From a bacterium UBP3_UBA1247 (GTDB lineage: Bacteria; UBA3054), in assembly GCA_002308555.1 (NCBI GenBank), contig DBWD01000142.1:3060-12945 (forward strand): DNA of 9,886 nucleotides, in the 5' to 3' direction. Position numbers and translations under genes: made by a program. This document shows, piece after piece, positions 1 to 6,069 of the stretch (positions within the stretch are counted from its first letter, which is position 1; each line of letters begins with the position of its first letter). The notes below the pieces were generated by a model. That model was not told the origin of the DNA, ran no database searches, and was given only the letters and a program-made list of their open reading frames with translations.

Positions 1-1683
1 ATCGCGGCGGCCTGCCGCGCCCAGGCCAGGACCATCATGTCCGGCGTGGGCGAGCTTTTCCTGAATTATCACGGCGACATCATCTTCCAGGGCGGCGTGG
101 CCTACAACCGGGCCGTGGCCTATTACCTGAAGGAGATCACCGGCTGCAACATCATCATCCCGGAATTCCACCCCGTCATGGGCGCCCTGGGCGCGGCGGT
201 CCTGGCCAGGCAGTACGACTCCCTGCGCGGGAAAGTCACCCCGCCCAAGACCGTGGAGACCAAGCGCACGGGCATCACCATCCCGGAATTCAAGGATTTC
301 GTGGACGCCGTCACGGACCCCGGCCTGCGCCGGGAGGCCCTGAGCGTCTTCGACAAGGTCGTCAAGAAGAAAAGCGAGGACGGTTCCGAAAGGCTCACTT
401 TCCCGGAACTGGGCAACATCAAGGAAGCCTTGCAGAGCGAGACGCTCAAGAAGACCCTGGACAGCTTCATGGACAAAGTCTTCAACCGCACCCTGGTGAA
501 CAAGTCCACGGCCCTGAGAACGAAAATGACCAGGCACGAGTTCTTCTCCAAGGGCGACGCGCCCCTGGTCTGGCGCAACCTTTTCTTCCCCTCGGAGATC
601 CTGGCCGCCCTGGGCGTCAGGTCGCTGACATTGGAGACCTACGCCGCCCTGAAGGGCCGCAACCAGAAACGCCTGAGAAAATGCTTCGACCACGCGGCCT
701 GCAAGGGCTTTTCCGGCGAGACATGCTCTTTCCTGAGAGTTCTGGAAGGGGACGAGGATCTGCCCCACGCCGACTTCACGGTGACCACCTCCCAGCCCTG
801 CCAGCAGGGCGAGAGGATCTTCGCCGACCTGGTGCGCTCCAACTGCTCCAGCAAGAATTTCTACACCCTCCACACGCCCAGCCGCGGGGGCGACAGCGCC
901 GTGCGCACCATCGCCAACGGGCTCAAGGAAGCCGTGGAGGCCATGGAAGAGGCCATGAACATCAAGATGGACCCCGACCGCCTGGCGGAGGCCTGCGTTT
1001 TGTCCAACAAGGCCCGCGAACTGGCCATCAAGTGCAACCAGATCCGCTTCACCTCGCCGCCTCTTATTCCCGGCACGGAAGCCGTCTCCTACGCCAACAT
1101 CTTCTCCCAGCTCTGGGGCAAACCGGAGATGGTGGAACTCCAGCAGGTCTTCCTGGAAGAACTGTTGGAACGCAAGAAGGAAGTCGAGAGGCACACGCAT
1201 ATCGACGAGACCCACCGCCTGCTCTGGCTGCACCTCCCGCCCTTCTACAGCGGCAGGACCATGACCTACCTGGAGCAGACCTGCCACGCGCCGGTGGCCT
1301 TCGAGGAAGTGAACTTCGTGGGCTGGGAGGAGCTGGATCCCAACGATCCCTACACCAGCCTGGCCAAGAAACTGCTGACGGTCGGCTTCCTGGATCCCGA
1401 GATCCGCGTGAACAGGATCAAGCAGAGAGCCAACACCGCCAAGATCACCGGCGCGGTCCTCTACAACCACATGTTCGGCCGCTGCTCCATGGCGGACTCG
1501 AGCTTCATCAAATATCTGAGACAGTCCCTGACCGAGATCGGCATCCCGCTGCTGGTCCTGGACGGCGACTGCCTGGACGAGACCACGGACCCCTGCAGCA
1601 CGCTGACCAAGATCAGCTCCTTCACGGAGGCCCTGAACCTCAACAAGTTCGGCAACATCTTCGGACCCGTCGTCAAGAAATAA
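1..1683 (+). CDS. Fused CoA-enzyme activase / 2-hydroxyacyl-CoA dehydratase-like protein (5' end outside window)
   Basis: The frame is open from base 1, so this is the C-terminal 560 residues of a longer protein. Residues 1-70 are the end of a BcrAD/BadFG-type activase ATPase domain: the sequence GGVAYNRAV, then IPEFHPVMGALGAA, matches the family's C-terminal signature. A variable linker follows (about 75-190). Residues 195-550 then look like the 2-hydroxyglutaryl-CoA dehydratase D-component (HgdB/FldB/FldC, benzoyl-CoA reductase B/C): FFPSEILAALGV, a Cys-rich stretch C228/C234/C242, QPC267, GRC495, and the ending GIPLLVLDGD. In this family the activase hydrolyses ATP to inject a low-potential electron into an Fe-S cluster on the dehydratase component. 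Here both halves sit on one chain. Further cysteines (C524, C532) lie where simple dehydratases usually lack them, which may point to a double-cubane-type reductase. The true substrate cannot be read from the sequence. The gene sits 9 bases before a microprotein gene and is probably co-transcribed with it. Confidence 0.85.
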   Translation: MAAACRAQARTIMSGVGELFLNYHGDIIFQGGVAYNRAVAYYLKEITGCNIIIPEFHPVMGALGAAVLARQYDSLRGKVTPPKTVETKRTGITIPEFKDFVDAVTDPGLRREALSVFDKVVKKKSEDGSERLTFPELGNIKEALQSETLKKTLDSFMDKVFNRTLVNKSTALRTKMTRHEFFSKGDAPLVWRNLFFPSEILAALGVRSLTLETYAALKGRNQKRLRKCFDHAACKGFSGETCSFLRVLEGDEDLPHADFTVTTSQPCQQGERIFADLVRSNCSSKNFYTLHTPSRGGDSAVRTIANGLKEAVEAMEEAMNIKMDPDRLAEACVLSNKARELAIKCNQIRFTSPPLIPGTEAVSYANIFSQLWGKPEMVELQQVFLEELLERKKEVERHTHIDETHRLLWLHLPPFYSGRTMTYLEQTCHAPVAFEEVNFVGWEELDPNDPYTSLAKKLLTVGFLDPEIRVNRIKQRANTAKITGAVLYNHMFGRCSMADSSFIKYLRQSLTEIGIPLLVLDGDCLDETTDPCSTLTKISSFTEALNLNKFGNIFGPVVKK

Positions 1684-1692
1684 GGAGAAATT

Positions 1693-1857
1693 ATGGAAGA
1701 GAGCAAAACATTCACCCTGCCCTGGTACGTCGTAGTGGGCCTGATGCTCGTTTTGAGCGTGCTTTCCCTCCTGCTTTTCGCCAGGCCCCTGGACACCACC
1801 ATGAAGGAAGGGGAGACCTTCCCGGCAGGCGCCATCACCGGACCATCTGAAAAATAG
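1693..1857 (+). CDS. 54-residue single-pass membrane microprotein
   Basis: This short ORF encodes 54 residues beginning MEESKTFTLPWY. It starts with ATG behind a strong Shine-Dalgarno AGGAGA (1683-1688) that overlaps the stop codon of the upstream gene, which makes translation likely. Residues 11-30 form one clear hydrophobic helix (WYVVVGLMLVLSVLSLLLFA), followed by Arg31 and a short polar tail of about 23 residues. It has no cysteine, no lipobox and no catalytic motif. The acidic N-terminus and the Arg after the helix are compatible with an N-out/C-in anchor, but topology is uncertain. It lies between the activase/dehydratase and the galactokinase and is probably in their operon. It may anchor or accompany the preceding redox enzyme, but that is a guess from position only. 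I do not recognise a family. Confidence 0.7.
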   Translation: MEESKTFTLPWYVVVGLMLVLSVLSLLLFARPLDTTMKEGETFPAGAITGPSEK

Positions 1858-1896
1858 CCAACGATCCATTATCAAAAAATAAATAGGAGAAAAATT

Positions 1897-3351
1897 ATGA
1901 ACAGCGCAGCCCTGAAAGCCAAACTGGAAGCCAAGGATCCTTCCGTCGTGGAAGTCCTTCTGAACGTCAACGCCGGTTCCGCGGAAGTCGCCGAGGAAGC
2001 GAGAACGAGACTTTTGAACGCCATCGAGGTCTATGAGAAGACCTTCGGGGCGGAAGACGTGATCGTGGTCCGCGCCCCGGGCCGCGTCAACCTTATCGGC
2101 GAGCACACGGACTACAACGGCTTCCCGGTGATGCCCATGGCCATTTCCAGGGACATGCTCATCGTGGCCGGCGCCTCCGACGACAACGTGGTGAGATTCG
2201 CCAACGTCATTCCCTCCTTCCAGGGCGGCTCCTTCACCATCGAGCGCAACATTCCGCCTTACCAGGGCGGCGCCTGGGGCAACTACATCAAGAGCGCCAC
2301 CCAGGGCCTCATCGACTTCTGGGGCACGGAAGAAGGCCTCAAGGGCCTCAAGATGGTCATCGACGGCAACGTGCCTCTGGCCAGCGGCCTTTCCTCCTCC
2401 GCGGCTTTCACCGTGGCGGCGGCCGAGGCGGTCCTGACCATCAACAAGCGCTCCATCGACCCGGTGGTCTTCGCGGAAGTGATGGCCAAGTCCGACCACT
2501 ACGTTGGCATGGCCAGCGGCGGCATGGACCAGTCCATCTCCATCCTGGGCCAGGCCGGCAAATGCCTTAAGATCGACTTCTATCCCATCAGGACGCAGCT
2601 GGTCACCCTGCCCAAGGAAGCGGACATTCTGGTCTGCCATTCCCGCGTCAAGGCCGCCAAGGCCGGCAACGCCAGGATCGCCTACAACATGCGCACCGTG
2701 GAATGCCGCGTCGCCTACATGCTGCTGCACAAGCTGGCCGGCAAGCCCGGCGCCAAGGAACCCACCATGCTCTACGACTGGTTCGCCAACGAGACGGAAG
2801 GCTTCGAGGACGCTCTGGGCAAGATCGAGGCGACCCTCGCGGACGAGGGCTACACCGTCAAGATGATCGCGGAAGCCCTGGGCGTCACGGAAGAATACGC
2901 CGCCAAGGAAGTCTGCCTCACCAAGACCGGCGAAGTCATGCCGGAACCCCCGGGCGGCTTCCAGGTCAAGAAGAGAGCCCGCCACGTCATTTCCGAGGCC
3001 CGCAGGGTGGAAGACTCCGTCAAGCTGCTGAACGGCGACTCCGAAAACAAAGCCGAGGCCTTCGGCCTGCTGATGGACCAGAGCCACGCCAGCTGCCGCG
3101 ACGACTACGAGATCAGCTGCGAGGAACTGAACGCCCTGGTGGAAGCCGGCAAAGCGGCCGGTTCCTTCGGCTCCAGGCTGACCGGCGCCGGCTTCGGCGG
3201 CTGCACGGTGCACCTGATCCCCAAGGGCAAAGGCCCCGAGTTCATCAAGAAGATCCACGAGGCTTACTATCTGCCGCACGATCTGGACGGCTACGCCGAC
3301 AACCAGTATCTCTTCGCCCCCGCCCAGGGCGCCGGCGTGCTCTTCCTCTGA
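1897..3351 (+). CDS. galK: Galactokinase, GALK2/Gal1-like GHMP kinase
   Basis: A GHMP-family sugar kinase of 484 residues that should phosphorylate galactose, or possibly N-acetylgalactosamine, at C1 with ATP in the cytoplasm (Leloir pathway entry). The galactokinase signature is at residues 61-74 (PGRVNLIGEHTDYN), giving the catalytic-type Arg63 and sugar-binding Glu69, His70 and Asp72. The ATP loop GLSSSAA is at 164-170, the catalytic-type Asp211 is in GGMDQS, and motif 3 GSRLTGAGFGGC is at 425-436. It is about 100 residues longer than E. coli-type GalK. It has a 50-residue N-terminal extension and an insert between about 255 and 390. The blocks MRTVECR, RARHVISEARRV and MDQSHASCRDDYE resemble human GALK2 as I remember it. 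The start is set by AGGAGA at 1885-1890. The gene ends in tandem stops TGA TAG, and uppP follows after 13 bases. Galactokinase identity is secure; preference for Gal over GalNAc is not. Confidence 0.93.
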   Translation: MNSAALKAKLEAKDPSVVEVLLNVNAGSAEVAEEARTRLLNAIEVYEKTFGAEDVIVVRAPGRVNLIGEHTDYNGFPVMPMAISRDMLIVAGASDDNVVRFANVIPSFQGGSFTIERNIPPYQGGAWGNYIKSATQGLIDFWGTEEGLKGLKMVIDGNVPLASGLSSSAAFTVAAAEAVLTINKRSIDPVVFAEVMAKSDHYVGMASGGMDQSISILGQAGKCLKIDFYPIRTQLVTLPKEADILVCHSRVKAAKAGNARIAYNMRTVECRVAYMLLHKLAGKPGAKEPTMLYDWFANETEGFEDALGKIEATLADEGYTVKMIAEALGVTEEYAAKEVCLTKTGEVMPEPPGGFQVKKRARHVISEARRVEDSVKLLNGDSENKAEAFGLLMDQSHASCRDDYEISCEELNALVEAGKAAGSFGSRLTGAGFGGCTVHLIPKGKGPEFIKKIHEAYYLPHDLDGYADNQYLFAPAQGAGVLFL

Positions 3352-3364
3352 TAGGGAATAGCCG

Positions 3365-4249
3365 ATGACGACCTTCGACGCGATAATTCTGGGCCTGATC
3401 CAGGGGCTGACGGAATTCATTCCCGTTTCCAGCTCCGGGCATCTGACCATGGCGAAGTTTTTCCTGCCGATCCACGACGTGGACCTGAGCTACATTGTCC
3501 TGCTGCATTTCGGGACGGTCATTTCCATTTTCGCCGCCCTGTACGACGATATTTGGAAACTGCTCAGGGATTTCTTCAAAGGGGAGAAGTACGCCCTGTA
3601 TTTCGCCCTGCTCGTTCTGATCTCAATGATCCCCGCGGGCATCGTGGGCTTCCTGTTCGAGGACATGCTGGACACGCTGTTCTGCGAAAAGGGCGTCATG
3701 ATCGGCAAGATCCCCATAGAGCCCTACCGCCTGGTGGGCCTGGCCTTCATCGCCTGCGCCTACTGGGTCATGACCCCCGCCGACAATATCCTGAAGAAGC
3801 GCAACGCCGCGAGCGGTGAGGAGAAGCAGGAAACGGAAAAAGGCTTGAAAGGCCTGGAGGAGATGACTTGGAAGGACGCCCTTTGGATCGGCCTGGCCCA
3901 GGCCGTGGCCGTCGTTCCGGGAATTTCCCGCAGCGGCTCCACCATCTACGCCGGCCTGCTCTGCAAGCTGAAAAGCGAGACGGCCGCCCGCTTCTCCTTC
4001 CTGATGTCCATCCCCATTATCCTGGGGGCGGTGGCGAAAGATTTCATCTCCCCGGAATTCAGGGCCCGGCTGGCCGTCTCCTGGCACAGCGGCGACGGCA
4101 ACCTCGCGGTTCAGGTCATCGGCGTGCTGGTGGCGGCTGTCTCTGGCTACCTGGCCATCAAGCTGCTGCTGAGGATGGTGAACAAATACAACTTCCATCC
4201 CTTCGTGGTGTATCTCTGGATCGTGGGCCTTGTCTGCATCGCGTCGTAA
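3365..4249 (+). CDS. uppP: Undecaprenyl-diphosphatase (UppP/BacA family)
   Basis: An integral membrane phosphatase of 294 residues that converts undecaprenyl diphosphate to the monophosphate, recycling the lipid carrier for peptidoglycan and surface glycans. High activity in this family gives bacitracin resistance. The first signature is at residues 13-27 (QGLTEFIPVSSSGHL), with Glu17 and His26 as the active-site type residues. The second is PGISRSGST at 185-193 with Arg189. Both are intact. Several hydrophobic helices span the chain. The protein is slightly longer than the common 265-280 residues because of a hydrophilic, Lys/Glu-rich loop at about 143-170. A start at ATG 3365 is supported by AGGGA at 3353-3357. 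It is the last gene of the plus-strand cluster and is followed by a palindromic terminator. Confidence 0.95.
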   Translation: MTTFDAIILGLIQGLTEFIPVSSSGHLTMAKFFLPIHDVDLSYIVLLHFGTVISIFAALYDDIWKLLRDFFKGEKYALYFALLVLISMIPAGIVGFLFEDMLDTLFCEKGVMIGKIPIEPYRLVGLAFIACAYWVMTPADNILKKRNAASGEEKQETEKGLKGLEEMTWKDALWIGLAQAVAVVPGISRSGSTIYAGLLCKLKSETAARFSFLMSIPIILGAVAKDFISPEFRARLAVSWHSGDGNLAVQVIGVLVAAVSGYLAIKLLLRMVNKYNFHPFVVYLWIVGLVCIAS

Positions 4250-4271
4250 GAGAAAGCGAGAGAAAGCGAGA
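4249..4271. repeat. Short tandem repeat, period 10
   Basis: Just after the uppP stop codon, the unit AGAGAAAGCG occurs twice in tandem plus a partial third copy, ending where the terminator's A-run begins. It has no evident function and is probably a slippage product, though a purine-rich transcript tail before a terminator could matter for RNA decay. Confidence 0.6.
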
Positions 4272-4273
4272 AC

Positions 4274-4309
4274 AAAAAAAGACCGAAACGCGCGTTTCGG
4301 TCTTTTTTT
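4274..4309. terminator. Bidirectional rho-independent terminator between uppP and lysS
   Basis: Seven A, then a perfect palindrome (GACCGAAACGC / GCGTTTCGGTC, 4281-4302), then seven T. The arrangement is symmetric, so transcripts from either strand form a GC-containing hairpin followed by a U-run. It lies between the convergent ends of uppP (stop at 4249) and lysS (stop at 4328) and should terminate both. Confidence 0.93.
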
Positions 4310-4327
4310 GCCTCAAGGTGATCGGCT

Positions 4328-5896
4328 TTATTTCGCCAGGAATTTCCTGATCCTGGAGGCGACCACCTCGTTGCCGGCCATGGCCACGAACCAGCCGGCC
4401 CGGGGTCCACGATCGCGGCCCAGGGTCACCCGGTAGAGGGCCTTGCACAGGGCACCCATGGAAACGCCCTCGGAATTGGCGATGCCGTAGATCATCTGGT
4501 GGACGGCGTTGCCGTCCGCTTCCGGCTCTTTCTCCAATCCCTCGGCGATAAGCGCCAGGGCTTTCTTTTCCTCAGGAGTTATCTGGGAAGCGATCTCGGC
4601 GGGAGTCTCGTCTAAAAGCGTGAAGATGAATTCCGGCGTGGCGTAGCGCTTCAGCCACTCGTCGGCGTAATGGCAGCGTTCTAGCAGAGCAGCCTCGTCG
4701 CTGTATTTGAAGCCCGTGCGCTCCAGGATCTTCTTGACTTTCTCGAAGTCGCCGCCGGCCACCTGCCAGACGTTGACCAGGTGGTTGAAGGGGATGTGCA
4801 GGGGCACGAAGCCGCCGGCCTGGGAAAGCTCGACGCTTCTGGCGTCGCGCTGTTTCTTGCTCTCGTCGTCCACTTCGTCCACAAGGTTAAGAAGCTGCGT
4901 GACGAGGTCGAGAGCCAGGCTGGCCTTGGGATTGGGGCGAGTGATGAAATAGCGCAGTACGTCGGGGGGAACGACTTCCAGGACTTCGTCCACGGAGACC
5001 ACGTTGCCCTTGCTTGAGCTCATGTCTCCCAGGCCTTTCAGTCTGATCCATTCGTAGATGATGGGGAAGGGCTCCTTGCCGCCGTAGATCTTCCTTACTA
5101 TCTCCTTGCCGGTGTCGTAGCTGCCGCCCTTGCCGCCGTGGTCTTTGCCGAAAGGCTCCACGTCCACGCCCAGGGCCGCCCAGCGGGCTGGCCAGTCGGC
5201 GCGCCAGGTCAGTTTGCCGTTGCCAACCACGGGCACGGTGCGCTCCTTGTCGCAGTGCGAGCAGTAGTAGGTGATCTCTTCCGTTTCCGGATGCCACGCC
5301 ACAAGTTTCGTGGTCTTCATGTTGCCGCAGAGACGGCAGTGGGGGTTGAAGGGGCTCCAGTCCTCGCCGATCTCCTTGCCGGTGACCCTGGTGAGGATCT
5401 CGGCTATCTCGTCCCTGGCGTTCAGGGCCTGGATGATCTGTTTCTTCAATACGCCGTCGCGGTAGAGCTCGCTGGCCCTCACCACGTGGGCGTCTATTTT
5501 CAGTTTCTTAAGGGACTTGACGAAGGGCTGCAGGAAGTATTCCGCGTAGGTAAGATCGCTGCCGTCCGGGGCCGGGATCTCGGAAAGGGGACAGCCCACG
5601 TATTTCTCATAGACCGCGGGGTCCAGGAAGGGATAGACTTTCCTCAGTGCGTCGTAGTCGTCCGCCACGAAGATCAGCTTGGCCTCGTGGCCTCTTTCCT
5701 TCAGGATGCGGTAGACGATGTCGGCGGTCAGGACTTCCCTCAGGTTTCCGACGTGGATGCGTCCGGAGGGGGAGATGCCGCTGGCGATGAGGAAGGGCCC
5801 GTTGCCCCGTTCCTTCAGAAGGTTGTCGACGGCTTTGTCACCCCAGTGGGTGCTTTGATTCTGCGCTTGGGCGCTGTTGGGTTCGTTTTCGGACAT
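4328..5896 (-). CDS. lysS: Lysyl-tRNA synthetase, class I
   Basis: A 522-residue class I lysyl-tRNA synthetase (the archaeal-type LysRS1, sometimes called lysK), unrelated in fold to the usual bacterial class II enzyme. It activates lysine with ATP and charges tRNA-Lys in the cytoplasm. The HIGH-type motif is SPSGRIHVGN at residues 42-51 and the KMSKS-type loop is MSSSKG at 292-297. Two CxxC pairs, C187/C190 (CRLC) and C212/C215 (CSHC), form a likely zinc site. The helical C-terminal half is the anticodon-binding region, and the length is normal for the family. The first about 18 residues are polar and Gln/Asn-rich, and the conserved part begins near His17-Trp18. ATG 5896 is the probable start although its Shine-Dalgarno (GGA) is weak. 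The gene converges on uppP with a shared terminator and diverges from the 1131-residue protein gene. Confidence 0.95.
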   Translation of the reverse strand: MSENEPNSAQAQNQSTHWGDKAVDNLLKERGNGPFLIASGISPSGRIHVGNLREVLTADIVYRILKERGHEAKLIFVADDYDALRKVYPFLDPAVYEKYVGCPLSEIPAPDGSDLTYAEYFLQPFVKSLKKLKIDAHVVRASELYRDGVLKKQIIQALNARDEIAEILTRVTGKEIGEDWSPFNPHCRLCGNMKTTKLVAWHPETEEITYYCSHCDKERTVPVVGNGKLTWRADWPARWAALGVDVEPFGKDHGGKGGSYDTGKEIVRKIYGGKEPFPIIYEWIRLKGLGDMSSSKGNVVSVDEVLEVVPPDVLRYFITRPNPKASLALDLVTQLLNLVDEVDDESKKQRDARSVELSQAGGFVPLHIPFNHLVNVWQVAGGDFEKVKKILERTGFKYSDEAALLERCHYADEWLKRYATPEFIFTLLDETPAEIASQITPEEKKALALIAEGLEKEPEADGNAVHQMIYGIANSEGVSMGALCKALYRVTLGRDRGPRAGWFVAMAGNEVVASRIRKFLAK

Positions 5897-5928
5897 ATGG
5901 TTTTTCCGGGATTTGGTTTATCGGTCTT

Positions 5929-5957
5929 TTTCTATTTGTGAATCGGTATTTTATCAA
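5929..5957 (-). promoter_or_regulatory. Putative sigma70-type promoter of lysS
   Basis: Read on the minus strand, TTGATA (5957-5952) and TAGAAA (5934-5929) are separated by exactly 17 bases. That is five of six matches to the -35 and four of six to the -10 consensus. Transcription would start near 5922, leaving a leader of about 25 bases before the lysS ATG. This rests on pattern only. Confidence 0.4.
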
Positions 5958-6021
5958 AAGAGCAGAGGTAATTCAACTTTCAGGCGCGGTCTTTTTGCCG
6001 CTTTCGGCCCGGAAGTCGGGG

Positions 6022-6054
6022 CCGCGATTGTTTTTTTTATTCGCGGGGTTTTTT
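6022..6054 (+). promoter_or_regulatory. Hairpin with T-run upstream of the 1131-residue gene
   Basis: CCGCGA (6022-6027) and TCGCGG (6041-6046) are an exact inverted repeat around a T-rich 13-base loop, followed by GG and six T. It resembles a weak terminator on the plus strand. No plus-strand gene ends here, so it might block antisense or stray transcription, or bind a regulator. The stem is only six pairs and the loop is long, so it could be chance. Confidence 0.25.
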
Positions 6055-6056
6055 GG

Positions 6057-6062
6057 TAAAAT
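6057..6062 (+). promoter_or_regulatory. Possible -10 element (TAAAAT) of the 1131-residue gene
   Basis: TAAAAT matches the -10 consensus at five of six positions and ends seven bases before the ATG at 6070. No good -35 box sits at 16-18 bases (only T-rich sequence near 6035-6040). If this is used, transcription would begin almost at the start codon and the mRNA would be leaderless, which would fit the lack of a Shine-Dalgarno site. Confidence 0.22.
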
Positions 6063-6069
6063 AAAACAT

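Noticed and set aside
681..1850. A 389-codon plus-strand frame overlapping the dehydratase and microprotein genes
   Set aside because: It is Arg/Gly/Pro/His-rich out-of-frame translation of the dehydratase domain. The overlapping frame has the conserved family residues.
2703..3368. A 221-codon plus-strand frame inside galK
   Set aside because: It is an Arg/Gly/Gln-rich frame shift of the galactokinase C-terminal half. galK keeps motif 3 and an uninterrupted frame.
4230..4448. Short ORFs on both strands across the uppP-lysS junction
   Set aside because: They read through the terminator palindrome and the tandem repeat and have no ribosome site. The palindrome explains similar peptides appearing on both strands.
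5138..5941. A 267-codon plus-strand frame opposite lysS
   Set aside because: It is antisense to the conserved catalytic core of lysyl-tRNA synthetase, with low-complexity Val/Gly/Asp composition and no motif, so it is a shadow frame.
5938..6069. N-terminal extension of the large protein from GTG 5938
   Set aside because: These 44 codons overlap the predicted lysS promoter and a T-rich non-coding-like stretch, have no ribosome site, and translate to sequence unlike the domain that starts cleanly at ATG 6070.
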